The notes beneath the pieces are model-generated. The model did not search any database, had not been told where the DNA came from, and was given only the letters and a program-made list of their open reading frames with translations. The translations under genes and the position numbers were made by a program. From CAVSUZ01 sp963834715 (lineage in GTDB: Bacteria > Pseudomonadota > Alphaproteobacteria > Acetobacterales > Acetobacteraceae): a stretch of DNA of 64,000 nt. The stretch is taken from assembly GCA_963834715.1 (NCBI GenBank), contig CAWIDE010000022.1, forward strand, positions 744,001 through 808,000, written 5' to 3'. Positions 27,877 through 36,748 of this stretch are shown piece after piece. Positions within the stretch are counted from its first letter, which is position 1; the number at the start of each line of letters is the position of its first letter.

Positions 27877-28506
27877 ATGAACCCCAACCTCTTTGCGGCC
27901 TTCCTCCTGGCCGTGACAATTCTGATCCTGATGCCCGGACCGATCGTCACCCTAGTCATTGCTAACAGCCTTAGCCGCGGCACGCGCATCGGGCTTGCAA
28001 CCGTTGCCGGCGCGAGCATCGGCAACGCGCTCCTGATCACCGCCGGGGCGGTCGGCCTCTCCACGCTGTTTGCGCTGCTCTCCCAGGTGTTCGAAGTGGT
28101 TCGCTGGCTGGGCGCGGCTTACCTGATCTGGCTGGGCCTGCGAGCCTGGCGCTCGCGCTCCGGCCCCAGTGACACCACCCTTGCTGCCGCCGCGCCGCAC
28201 GGGCCACGTGCCGTGTTCCTGCAAGGTTTGCTAATCGCGATCACTAACCCGAAGACGATCCTGTTCTATATCGCCTTCTTCCCGCAGTTCATCGATCCAC
28301 ACCTGTCACCCGGCCCGCAGCTCGCGGCCATGAGCGTTGCGATGCTGCTGATCGCCATGGTCTTTGACAGCATGTACGCACTGCTGGCGGGGCGCGTACG
28401 CGGCTGGTTCACCGATCCGCGGCGCCGGGGTTTGCAGACACGCATCACCGGGTCGTTGTTGATCGGCACCGGCTGTGGCCTGTTGCTCGCGCGGCGGGGG
28501 AGCTGA
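27877..28506 (+). CDS. LysE family translocator
   Basis: The start at 27877 (MNPNLFAAFLLAVTIL) with GAGGGA upstream gives 209 residues with six hydrophobic segments. The LysE/RhtB signature MPGPIVTLVIANSLSRGTR sits in the first loop, and GLLIAITNPKTILFYIAFFP is the second conserved block. These are amino-acid or small-metabolite exporters of the inner membrane. A longer in-frame start would run inside the Uma2 gene and is rejected. Confidence 0.9.
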   Translation: MNPNLFAAFLLAVTILILMPGPIVTLVIANSLSRGTRIGLATVAGASIGNALLITAGAVGLSTLFALLSQVFEVVRWLGAAYLIWLGLRAWRSRSGPSDTTLAAAAPHGPRAVFLQGLLIAITNPKTILFYIAFFPQFIDPHLSPGPQLAAMSVAMLLIAMVFDSMYALLAGRVRGWFTDPRRRGLQTRITGSLLIGTGCGLLLARRGS

Positions 28507-28626
28507 TTCCCAGGCACCCTAAACCGACGGCCCATCAATCAGGGCACTTAGGTGTTCTTGGCATAGGTGATGCTTGGGCGCTTCATGTGTCCAAGGCCCT
28601 TCAAGCCAGGAAGGCAGCGTCGGCGT

Positions 28627-28740
28627 TTACCAGTCCCCCGAACTCCCCAACTTCTCCCCCGCTAACCGCTCCGCCAGTCTTGCCATCTGCGTGTGGTCCG
28701 CCTGTCCTGCGAACATCGCCACCGAAGCCGCCACCATCTC
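28627..28740 (-). pseudogene. C-terminal fragment of an unidentified protein
   Basis: The minus frame reads AASVAMFAGQADHTQMARLA then ERLAGEKLGSSGDW and stops. The residue pattern looks like a genuine helical C-terminus, but coding character ends abruptly at about 28741, where the ABC-transporter remnant of the other strand begins. The parent family was not recognised. Confidence 0.35.
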
Positions 28741-28810
28741 TTTGCAATTTTATACCAGCCGGAGTTCGCTCGAGGACATCTTCGTGGATCTGGCGGAGGG
28801 ACAGGCGTGA
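28741..28810 (+). pseudogene. 3' end of an ABC transporter ATP-binding gene
   Basis: The in-frame peptide FYTSRSSLEDIFVDLAEGQA ends at a TGA at 28808-28810. SLEDIFVDL is the usual C-terminal signature of ABC-2 type exporter ATPases. Everything upstream (Walker A, signature motif) is gone. The GTG of the permease remnant overlaps its stop, as in intact operons. Confidence 0.6.
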
Positions 28811-28956
28811 GCGGATTAAACCTTCCCGGAATTTGGGCGATCTACCGTACCGAGATGGCGCGAACGCGACGGACGGTATGGCGGAGCGTGGCAACCGCGT
28901 TCGTCGGCAAAAGTAAAACCGGCTCGGACAGTCGCAAACCATTCGCCGCAGTCTAG
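28807..28956 (+). pseudogene. 5' end of an ABC-2 type permease gene, truncated
   Basis: From the GTG at 28807 the frame reads LPGIWAIYRTEMARTRRTVW, the standard cytoplasmic N-terminus of ABC-2 permeases. After about residue 32 (near 28900) the match ends and unrelated sequence runs to a TAG at 28954-28956. Together with the ATPase fragment it marks a deleted drug- or polysaccharide-export operon. Confidence 0.6.
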
Positions 28957-29121
28957 GACGATGGCCGGATGGAGTGACCGCTTCAGAGAACCGTCGCAGC
29001 TTGATTGAGCGGCGGCGATAGGCGCTAACCCGGCCGGGCTAGACCTGCCCGGTGACGTCGACGAGCATACACCGCATGCCGTTAGCATGTCTTGCTGGAA
29101 AACGGATCGTCCGCTTTGTCG

Positions 29122-30141
29122 TCAGCCTGCGTCCAGCCGTGCCAAGAGTTTCTCTGCGCGCTCCCGTTTCTCGGGCAGCGGATCACGCTGGATGATTCGC
29201 AGGATCGCGTCCCTCGCCCTGCAATCCCCGGCTTCAGCCATTTCGAACGCCATTGCGTCACGTCGCTCGTAATGTGACCGATCCAGCGGGACGATCCTGA
29301 TCGGCAGGTCCTTCCAGTAATACTGGCCCTCATGACTCAACCAACCGGCGTAGACCTCGTCCCAAGAGCCGCAGCCGGCGTATGGCATTAGGTTCACATC
29401 GGCCATCGGCTCGCTGAGCTTCTGGTACCGCGCATCAAACGACATCCGGATAGACCGAGTCCGGTTCGGCAGCGCCTTGTGCACCGTCACGTCCTGGAAG
29501 ATCAGAGCATCGCCCGCCTCGAAGTCGCCTGTGACCCAGGTGCCCGGGATCGGCACGGCGATATCCATGCCTCCCGCACCCGAACCAACCTTGGTTGGCA
29601 GAATGCCCGTGGTGTGGGACCCCGCCGCGACGGCCAGAGTACCCATCTCGCGTGGGCAATCCCCCAGAGGCATCCACATCGCGTAGCTGGTCGCGCCGCC
29701 GATGTGGACGCGATCCTGATGAATGCCGGTGGTGAAGTCGAAACTATCTGACTGAGGAAAAATGTTGCGTTGAACAAACATCGGATGCGCCAGCGCGCGC
29801 TCACCGAAAATCCGGCCGAACAGCGTAATCACCCGCGGATCGATACGCAGGCGATGCAGCGTCTCGTCCGACCAGAGGCCGCGAAACACGGACATATAGC
29901 GCGGCTCAAGGTCCTTGCAGGCGGCGGCGGAATCGGCGATGCCGCCGGCGACCGGCGAGTCCGGGGCCAGCCACCCGCCCTTCGTCGCCTTATTCAGAAG
30001 CCGGGCACGCACATCAAGGATCGCCTCTCGTGGCAACAGGCCGCGCAGGAACAGATAACCGTCCTCAGCCAGTCGGGCCCGCAGAGTTTCCCCATCGTTC
30101 AGGTGTTCGGTCGAATCCCTGAAAGGTTCGTACTGGAGCAT
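29122..30141 (-). CDS. Phytanoyl-CoA dioxygenase (PhyH) family protein
   Basis: A 339-residue Fe(II)/2-oxoglutarate oxygenase. The metal motif HxD appears in TTGIHQDRVHIGG and the distal His in FQDVTVHKALPNRT; the 2-oxoglutarate Arg follows in TRSIRMSFDARY. The N-terminal LAEDGYLFLRGLLPREAILD is typical of PhyH. The substrate cannot be named. It is unlinked to the second PhyH gene at 43670 and not close in sequence. About 400 bp upstream carries only palindromes. Confidence 0.88.
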   Translation of the reverse strand: MLQYEPFRDSTEHLNDGETLRARLAEDGYLFLRGLLPREAILDVRARLLNKATKGGWLAPDSPVAGGIADSAAACKDLEPRYMSVFRGLWSDETLHRLRIDPRVITLFGRIFGERALAHPMFVQRNIFPQSDSFDFTTGIHQDRVHIGGATSYAMWMPLGDCPREMGTLAVAAGSHTTGILPTKVGSGAGGMDIAVPIPGTWVTGDFEAGDALIFQDVTVHKALPNRTRSIRMSFDARYQKLSEPMADVNLMPYAGCGSWDEVYAGWLSHEGQYYWKDLPIRIVPLDRSHYERRDAMAFEMAEAGDCRARDAILRIIQRDPLPEKRERAEKLLARLDAG

Positions 30142-30427
30142 GACTTTCCTCTCGCCCGCGCCTCGTTCCGCCCGATATCGCGATAACCGTCTTACAGATC
30201 AGACGAAGCAGAACGAGCAGGTCGGATTTATGGAGATGCTTTGCAGTTTTGCAAAGGGCGTGCGCCACCGCTAGCCCACATGCATGGACGACAGGAAGAA
30301 GCGCAAAAGGCGTTCGAGTATCTTGTGATGGCTTCTCTGTTTTGTCGTCGTATAGACGACGCCGCACCCAAGCCAGTTGGGCCGTGAGGCACTACTTTCG
30401 ATAGAGGTACGCCTCGTTGAACGTCTG

Positions 30428-30593
30428 ATACCGGCCAGCCTTTCGGCTGACCGGTATTGAGTCTTGGTTTCGCGCGCGGCCCCCTCCGCCGGCATTCCAT
30501 TCGCAAGGCGAATGGAACCTTGACCGGCTCCGCCCTCACCAACCCCGCGCGCAATACCGCTCGCATGAGGTCAAGCCTCATGCTGCGCGGTAT
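30428..30593. ncRNA. Cluster of three strong hairpins, possible structured RNA or palindromic repeat
   Basis: Hairpin 1 (30428-30457) has 12 of 13 pairs closing on TTTC. Hairpin 2 (30495-30517) is a perfect 10-bp stem, TTCCATTCGC with loop AAG. Hairpin 3 (30554-30593) pairs ATACCGC with GCGGTAT and GCATGAGG with CCTCATGC around TCAAG. GCGCGCGG (30472-30479) can also pair with CCGCGCGC (30545-30552), enclosing hairpin 2. Hairpin 3 covers the stop codon of the minus-strand ORF at 30571, so it may serve as its terminator. No promoter was identified. Confidence 0.4.
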
Positions 30594-31303
30594 GATTCGA
30601 TGATCCGACGCTGATATGGATTTGGTTCGCCTGAACGGCAGCCTGGTTAATCGCGACGGAGAGTTGACCGCGCGCCACCGATGCCTGCCCACCACCATAG
30701 ATTGACTCCTCGCGTGCAAGCGCACCACGCATGCCCTGTGTGATGTCCCGGTATCGTCGCTCCACGGGAGCGAAGTTTGGCAATATCGCCTCTGCCTTCG
30801 CGATGAACCCGACCATCTGTTGCATAAGGTGCTGCAATTGGGCGAGCAGGTCCGCTTCGGCCTTGACCTGCCGCTGGGCTATTTCTTGGCGCACGCGGGC
30901 ATCGTTTATCTGCCCTGCCTGCTCTTTCAAAAAGGCAGTCTGCGCGCGGAAATCTGCCTCATCTGACCGAAGCAGATTGAGTTTGAAGCTGATGCCGCCC
31001 GAGATATGCAGCAGGCGGCGCTCGATAGTGCCGGAAGCTGCGATACTTCGTGACAAAAACTCGCCCGGCTTGAACGACAGTTCGCCCATCCGTGGCGCCG
31101 GAAACGGCGGCATTCAGGTCATCAATCCTTCCGCCAGGCTGTAAGAGCATTTGCTCGTAGCGGCCGGTCAGGTGCCCATCAGCAGTTTCCACGATCTGCA
31201 CCAGAAACGCGCCCTTGCTGGCTTTGCCGACATAGGTGCCCGAAAGCCCTTCGGCCGATACCGGCTCACGCATTATGAGGAGAAGGCGGCGCACGGCCAA
31301 CAT
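30571..31303 (-). pseudogene. Unknown coiled-coil protein, frameshifted
   Basis: The N-terminal frame (start uncertain, about 31303 or 31273) reads LSGTYVGKASKGAFLVQIVE, GHLTGRYEQMLL and DDLNAAVSGATDGRT, a small beta-rich module behind a hydrophobic segment. After a one-base shift near 31075 it continues as LSFKPGEFLSRSIAASGTIE and a long helical region (ADFRAQTAFLKEQAGQINDA and onward) to the stop at 30571. Family not recognised. Possibly membrane-anchored. Confidence 0.55.
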
Positions 31304-31420
31304 CACCGTCCCGAACGTAGCCGCCAGGAGAGTTGCGACTTTGCTCGCGGGACGCCGGTGCGGGATTGGCCAGCAGCCGAACCCGCTCATTGCGGTAGTT
31401 CCGGGTATAGAACCACAGGG

Positions 31421-31700
31421 CTACTTGGGAACACGAACCCAACAATCAGCCTTGGCGATTGGTGCCCGCAGCCGGGGGCAGATAGCAGGATCGCTTGGGG
31501 GCACCAACTCGTCCCACCCAGGCATCGCGAAGCTGCCCAAGGGCTCGCTGTTGAAGCCCACAGGCCGGGTCGGATGGAGGCGGGCATTCGCGACAAACGC
31601 CACGCAGGCATTCCCCTTCAGCCCAAAAGTTGCGTAAAAGACCTGATCCGACGCACAAGCCTCCCGAGCCCAGTGAAGGGTAGCATTAGCGCGCTCTAAT
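31421..31700 (-). pseudogene. 3' part of a gene interrupted by the left IS1634 element
   Basis: The minus frame is open from the IS edge and reads ATLHWAREACASDQVFYATF, GLKGNACVAFVANARLHP and GSFAMPGWDELVPPSDPAIC, ending PIAKADCWVRVPK. Removing the IS and one TSD copy (TCTAAT) joins it in frame to 33633-33715, which adds LLICLGLLKLPIGARGQS. No family was recognised. Confidence 0.5.
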
Positions 31701-33632
31701 CCGAACTTCCTAGCCTCGAGACACGCAAGTTACTGAAGCATCTATACATTCTGTCTCGCGACCTGTGGATTACTGGCTACAGTTGACGCCGAGGAGATTG
31801 AATGCCTTCTGCTGCAGCGGTGTTGGCCTTGTGACGACGGTAAGGCGATAGTCCGGTGTGATCGCGGTGGTGATGGTGTTGCGCACTACGGTTGCCAGAT
31901 CGCCGAGCAATGAACGGAAGCTATGCACCGGCAGGCCGTCCGTGGTGAGCCCTGTGGTCTGCTTGGCGATGGCAGCCGGGGAACGTTGCGCTTCCGACAC
32001 TACGCTGTCTCGCAAGGCTTCGGCCGCTTCCCTATCGGCGTCATCGAACAGCATTGGCGCCAGGCAGGTCCGCATATGCCATTCGAGGTAGTAGGCTAAC
32101 ATGCACAGGAAGACGTGGGCCCGCACGCGGTCTGCCAGCCAATGATGGACAGGCCTGATCTGCAGATCGACGGTTTTGATGCAGCGAAAGGCCCGCTCCA
32201 CAAGCGCAAGCGACTTGTAGCTTCGCACGGTCGTGGTGTCATCGAGCGCGCTTTCCGGCAGGCTGGTGCGCACGACATAGACGCCATCGGTTGCTGCTTC
32301 AGCGACGATCTCGGCGGTCTTGCGGGCGAAGCTGAAGACGGTATCGGTGATCTCGATGACAAAATGCTTGCCTACCTTGTGCTTGTTGATCACCGCGCCA
32401 ACCGCGAGTGCGATCCGCGCAGCGCCCCGGAGGGGATTGCGCTTGCGAGCGACCGCGATCTGGATACGGGAGAGGTCACGTTCGGTGGCGGCCAGCAGAT
32501 CCTCCCGCTTGCGGGCGCGCTCGACGGCGAGATCGGGATTACGGCAAACGATCAGGCGCTCACCCGGAAATTCGGGCGCCGTGATACTGGCCAAGTCGCG
32601 CTGATCGAACAGCGAGAGTTGCAAAGCGCCGGTTTCCATCAACGCCTTGATCGCCGGCGCGCGCAGTGCCGTGATCCAGTCGAAGCCTGCCGATTTAACG
32701 TCATTGGTGATGCGTGCTTGGGTGATCATGCCACGGTCACCGACCATGACCACGTGGTCGAGATGGAACCGCCGCTTCAGCTTTTCGATCTGATTGGCAA
32801 GCGTAATCGGATCGGCGGTATCGCCCTCAAACACCTCGATGGCGATCGGACAGCCATCGGGAGCGCAGAGTAGGCCGTATATGATTTGCAGCGTGCCCTT
32901 CTTGCCGTCGCGGCTGTAGCCACGCTGGGCGAGCGGGCAGCAGCGGCCTTCCATGTAGCTTGACGAGACATCATATAACACCAGTGTGCCATCGCTGAGA
33001 TGGCGCTTGGCTAAGGCTGTCTCGATGGCAGGCTGGCGTTCCAGCAGCCAGTCCAGTGCGGCATAGAGTTCGTCCTCGTCGACCTCACCGAGGCCAAGCA
33101 TTTCGCCAAGGCTCGATGCAGCCGTGGCGGAGGAAAGTGCACGAGCGGTGGCGAGCTTGGATGCCGGCTCGATAATGCGCCCGATCATCAGCGCGAGGGC
33201 AAGATCACGGTATCGCTCGCGATCGCCGAGCATCCGATCAAGCCCTATCTTGCGGGCAGTCCCGAGCGCTGCTGCAACGTGCCCGTGCGGCAGACTGCGG
33301 GTGATGGTGAACGCATCCCGCTCGGCCGGAATGACAACGCCGCCTTTGAGAACACCGCGCAGGCCTTCAACGTGCTCGGCGGGCCAATCGGAGAGGTTGC
33401 AGATCGTGCGCTTACGGACCTTGCCATCCTGGCGGTAACTCTCGCGCAGCAGAATGGCGGGAGGCGAGTTCCGATTCGGAACAGCTTCGATATACATGGC
33501 AACGCATTGGCACAACACCGCCGCGAGTACAAGTCCAAATTTCCGGATTACATGGCTACGTTTGGGACCAGTCTCGTGCTTCTGTCCCTACTGTTCCTGC
33601 CACTTCACACTCTCCGAAAGAAGGAAGTTCGG
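31701..33632 (-). mobile_element. IS1634-type insertion sequence, left copy
   Basis: 1932 bp bounded by 11-bp terminal inverted repeats CCGAACTTCCT / AGGAAGTTCGG and flanked by a 6-bp target duplication TCTAAT. It carries one transposase gene. It is an inverted, apparently identical copy of 33974-35905. Intact ends and target duplication indicate a recent insertion. Confidence 0.93.
31770..33497 (-). CDS. IS1634 family transposase (left copy)
   Basis: A DDE transposase of the IS4 superfamily, IS1634 group. The start at 33497 (MYIEAVPNRNSPPAIL) matches the usual N-terminus of about 575 residues; the track also allows seven more residues. Motifs seen: LVLYDVSSSYMEG (first Asp), VVMVGDRGMITQARI (second Asp region) and YKSLALVERAFRCIKTVDL with the YREK-like Glu, ending near LLGVNCSQ. 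It is translated intact, so the element is probably mobile. Confidence 0.92.
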   Translation of the reverse strand: MYIEAVPNRNSPPAILLRESYRQDGKVRKRTICNLSDWPAEHVEGLRGVLKGGVVIPAERDAFTITRSLPHGHVAAALGTARKIGLDRMLGDRERYRDLALALMIGRIIEPASKLATARALSSATAASSLGEMLGLGEVDEDELYAALDWLLERQPAIETALAKRHLSDGTLVLYDVSSSYMEGRCCPLAQRGYSRDGKKGTLQIIYGLLCAPDGCPIAIEVFEGDTADPITLANQIEKLKRRFHLDHVVMVGDRGMITQARITNDVKSAGFDWITALRAPAIKALMETGALQLSLFDQRDLASITAPEFPGERLIVCRNPDLAVERARKREDLLAATERDLSRIQIAVARKRNPLRGAARIALAVGAVINKHKVGKHFVIEITDTVFSFARKTAEIVAEAATDGVYVVRTSLPESALDDTTTVRSYKSLALVERAFRCIKTVDLQIRPVHHWLADRVRAHVFLCMLAYYLEWHMRTCLAPMLFDDADREAAEALRDSVVSEAQRSPAAIAKQTTGLTTDGLPVHSFRSLLGDLATVVRNTITTAITPDYRLTVVTRPTPLQQKAFNLLGVNCSQ

Positions 33633-33973
33633 TCTAATGACTGCCCGCGCGCCCCAATGGGCAGCTTCAGCAGGCCAAGACAGATTAATAATTGGCTCCG
33701 GGCTCGCACGGGCGTTTTTCACTGAACAACTCGAAATTGCCACCGTTCATTTCAGTTGCGCAATATGTTCCGTATCCGATAGTATAGTATGCACCAGCAT
33801 GCCCTTCGGCGGACGGTCGACCGTCACCGCAGCCGCAGTTGTCGCTGCCCGGTGCGCCGGTGCGAGCATTATCGGAACCGGGGCAAGCATGGCGACACAC
33901 CGGCGAGCTGCGGCGGCCTCCCGCCTAGTGCTCGGGGCGGACGATCACCCAGCGGCCATCACCCGGCCCTAGT
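33633..33973. other. Spacer between the two inverted IS1634 copies
   Basis: 341 bp. The left 80 bp are the 5' part of the interrupted minus-strand gene. From about 33800 the DNA belongs to the diverged repeat array of about 115 bp that continues beyond the right IS. Overlapping open frames on both strands are not convincing genes. Confidence 0.6.
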
Positions 33974-35905
33974 CCGAACTTCCTTCTTTCGGAGAGTGTG
34001 AAGTGGCAGGAACAGTAGGGACAGAAGCACGAGACTGGTCCCAAACGTAGCCATGTAATCCGGAAATTTGGACTTGTACTCGCGGCGGTGTTGTGCCAAT
34101 GCGTTGCCATGTATATCGAAGCTGTTCCGAATCGGAACTCGCCTCCCGCCATTCTGCTGCGCGAGAGTTACCGCCAGGATGGCAAGGTCCGTAAGCGCAC
34201 GATCTGCAACCTCTCCGATTGGCCCGCCGAGCACGTTGAAGGCCTGCGCGGTGTTCTCAAAGGCGGCGTTGTCATTCCGGCCGAGCGGGATGCGTTCACC
34301 ATCACCCGCAGTCTGCCGCACGGGCACGTTGCAGCAGCGCTCGGGACTGCCCGCAAGATAGGGCTTGATCGGATGCTCGGCGATCGCGAGCGATACCGTG
34401 ATCTTGCCCTCGCGCTGATGATCGGGCGCATTATCGAGCCGGCATCCAAGCTCGCCACCGCTCGTGCACTTTCCTCCGCCACGGCTGCATCGAGCCTTGG
34501 CGAAATGCTTGGCCTCGGTGAGGTCGACGAGGACGAACTCTATGCCGCACTGGACTGGCTGCTGGAACGCCAGCCTGCCATCGAGACAGCCTTAGCCAAG
34601 CGCCATCTCAGCGATGGCACACTGGTGTTATATGATGTCTCGTCAAGCTACATGGAAGGCCGCTGCTGCCCGCTCGCCCAGCGTGGCTACAGCCGCGACG
34701 GCAAGAAGGGCACGCTGCAAATCATATACGGCCTACTCTGCGCTCCCGATGGCTGTCCGATCGCCATCGAGGTGTTTGAGGGCGATACCGCCGATCCGAT
34801 TACGCTTGCCAATCAGATCGAAAAGCTGAAGCGGCGGTTCCATCTCGACCACGTGGTCATGGTCGGTGACCGTGGCATGATCACCCAAGCACGCATCACC
34901 AATGACGTTAAATCGGCAGGCTTCGACTGGATCACGGCACTGCGCGCGCCGGCGATCAAGGCGTTGATGGAAACCGGCGCTTTGCAACTCTCGCTGTTCG
35001 ATCAGCGCGACTTGGCCAGTATCACGGCGCCCGAATTTCCGGGTGAGCGCCTGATCGTTTGCCGTAATCCCGATCTCGCCGTCGAGCGCGCCCGCAAGCG
35101 GGAGGATCTGCTGGCCGCCACCGAACGTGACCTCTCCCGTATCCAGATCGCGGTCGCTCGCAAGCGCAATCCCCTCCGGGGCGCTGCGCGGATCGCACTC
35201 GCGGTTGGCGCGGTGATCAACAAGCACAAGGTAGGCAAGCATTTTGTCATCGAGATCACCGATACCGTCTTCAGCTTCGCCCGCAAGACCGCCGAGATCG
35301 TCGCTGAAGCAGCAACCGATGGCGTCTATGTCGTGCGCACCAGCCTGCCGGAAAGCGCGCTCGATGACACCACGACCGTGCGAAGCTACAAGTCGCTTGC
35401 GCTTGTGGAGCGGGCCTTTCGCTGCATCAAAACCGTCGATCTGCAGATCAGGCCTGTCCATCATTGGCTGGCAGACCGCGTGCGGGCCCACGTCTTCCTG
35501 TGCATGTTAGCCTACTACCTCGAATGGCATATGCGGACCTGCCTGGCGCCAATGCTGTTCGATGACGCCGATAGGGAAGCGGCCGAAGCCTTGCGAGACA
35601 GCGTAGTGTCGGAAGCGCAACGTTCCCCGGCTGCCATCGCCAAGCAGACCACAGGGCTCACCACGGACGGCCTGCCGGTGCATAGCTTCCGTTCATTGCT
35701 CGGCGATCTGGCAACCGTAGTGCGCAACACCATCACCACCGCGATCACACCGGACTATCGCCTTACCGTCGTCACAAGGCCAACACCGCTGCAGCAGAAG
35801 GCATTCAATCTCCTCGGCGTCAACTGTAGCCAGTAATCCACAGGTCGCGAGACAGAATGTATAGATGCTTCAGTAACTTGCGTGTCTCGAGGCTAGGAAG
35901 TTCGG
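33974..35905 (+). mobile_element. IS1634-type insertion sequence, right copy
   Basis: 1932 bp with the same 11-bp terminal repeats as the left copy, flanked by its own 6-bp duplication CCTAGT. It is inverted relative to the left copy, and the encoded proteins are identical. It interrupts one unit of a tandem repeat array. Different target duplications show the two inserted independently. Confidence 0.93.
34109..35836 (+). CDS. IS1634 family transposase (right copy)
   Basis: Identical in translation to the transposase of the left copy, with the same start (MYIEAVPNRN) and DDE motifs. The two genes are divergent, reading away from the central spacer. Either product could mobilise both copies, and recombination between them would invert the spacer. 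Confidence 0.92.
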   Translation: MYIEAVPNRNSPPAILLRESYRQDGKVRKRTICNLSDWPAEHVEGLRGVLKGGVVIPAERDAFTITRSLPHGHVAAALGTARKIGLDRMLGDRERYRDLALALMIGRIIEPASKLATARALSSATAASSLGEMLGLGEVDEDELYAALDWLLERQPAIETALAKRHLSDGTLVLYDVSSSYMEGRCCPLAQRGYSRDGKKGTLQIIYGLLCAPDGCPIAIEVFEGDTADPITLANQIEKLKRRFHLDHVVMVGDRGMITQARITNDVKSAGFDWITALRAPAIKALMETGALQLSLFDQRDLASITAPEFPGERLIVCRNPDLAVERARKREDLLAATERDLSRIQIAVARKRNPLRGAARIALAVGAVINKHKVGKHFVIEITDTVFSFARKTAEIVAEAATDGVYVVRTSLPESALDDTTTVRSYKSLALVERAFRCIKTVDLQIRPVHHWLADRVRAHVFLCMLAYYLEWHMRTCLAPMLFDDADREAAEALRDSVVSEAQRSPAAIAKQTTGLTTDGLPVHSFRSLLGDLATVVRNTITTAITPDYRLTVVTRPTPLQQKAFNLLGVNCSQ

Positions 35906-36550
35906 CCTAGTGTGCCCACGCGAGCAGATCGGGACCGGAACAGGCACAGCGCCCGCGACCTGCGGAGCCTCGGCCTGGTGCTCAGGGCGAGCGATCACCG
36001 GAGCGGCCATTACCCGGCTCTGGTGCGGCTTGTTGGAGCAGATCGACGCCGGAACGGGCGTAGCGCCGCACCGGCGAGCTGCGGAGCCTCAGCCGGGTGC
36101 ACGGGTGGAGTATCACCGCGGCGGCAGTTATCGCGGCCCTGGTGCGGCTTGCAAGCCGATCGGCGCTACGGCGAGCAGCAGCACCAACCCCGGCGAGCTG
36201 GGGAGCAACTGGAAGCCAGCCGGAGCAAACTGAGGGCGAGCTGATGACCACTGCGGAGCCTCGGCGGGGTGCGCGGCGGACAAGGCGGCAATTACCCGGC
36301 CCCCGCTCCAGCCCGTGCGCGCATGATCGGTGCCACGGCGGGCACAGCGCCACGTCGGCGAGCTGCCAGGCCCTCGACCTGGTGCACGGCGGCGATCAGC
36401 GGCGGCACCCGGCCCTGGTGCGGCTGTGCGAGCAGATCGGCGCCACGGCGAGCAACAGCAAACTTGCGGGGACGAGTCCGCGGTGAGTCCGAAACGGCTG
36501 CATCGCATTGGGTCGGAGTGCAAATCTTCCCCATAAAGGTTTGATTTCAT

Positions 36551-36596
36551 TGGTGGGCGCACAAGGACTTGAATCTTGGACCCGCTGATTAAGAGT
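36551..36596 (-). other. 3' half of tRNA-Lys(CTT), integrase attachment site remnant
   Basis: The reverse complement reads ACTCTTAATCAGCGGGTC then a T-arm and GTGCGCCCACCA, matching the anticodon loop to CCA end of tRNA-Lys(CTT). The 5' half is missing and the T-stem has an A.C mismatch, so this is not a working tRNA. Tyrosine integrases commonly duplicate exactly this 3' half when inserting. The integrase starts about 150 bp away, so this is one att end of an integrative element. Confidence 0.75.
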
Positions 36597-36748
36597 AAGC
36601 AACGGATCCGCACGAAAGTTGCCACATCTCGCCACAAGCCGCAGATTCGCATTGTCTTCTCATGGACTATCTGATTCTATGTCGCCGTGAGTCGCCTTGC
36701 GAACCCCATGCGCCGGGTCCGCAAGGGGTCCGCGAGACAGAGGCGGCG

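Larger units (their letters stand above)
33800..36486 (+). repeat. Diverged tandem repeat array (unit about 110-120 bp) interrupted by IS1634
   Basis: A segment containing GCGAGCAGATCGG recurs with the GATC at 35927, 36041, 36158, 36325 and 36435, and a diverged copy near 33870 on the other side of the IS. Spacings are 119 (IS and one TSD removed), 114, 117, 167 and 110 bp. Units share CTGCGGAGCCTC, GATCACC and CCCGGCCCTGGTGCGGCT. Translation of the last unit reads HPALVRLCEQIGATASNSKL, but no single frame stays conserved. Origin unknown. Confidence 0.65.

Noticed and set aside
33685..33900. Minus-strand ORF of 71 codons between the IS copies
   Set aside because: It overlaps the repeat array in its first half and has no recognisable pattern.
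31701..35905. The two IS1634 copies as a composite transposon
   Set aside because: Each copy has its own, different 6-bp target duplication, showing independent insertions rather than joint movement.
33800..36486. CRISPR array
   Set aside because: Units are about 115 bp with diverged sequence throughout, with no short constant repeat and variable spacers, and no cas genes.
36551..36596. A functional tRNA-Lys gene
   Set aside because: Only the anticodon-loop-to-CCA half is present, and the T-stem has a mismatch; the 5' half is replaced by unrelated sequence.
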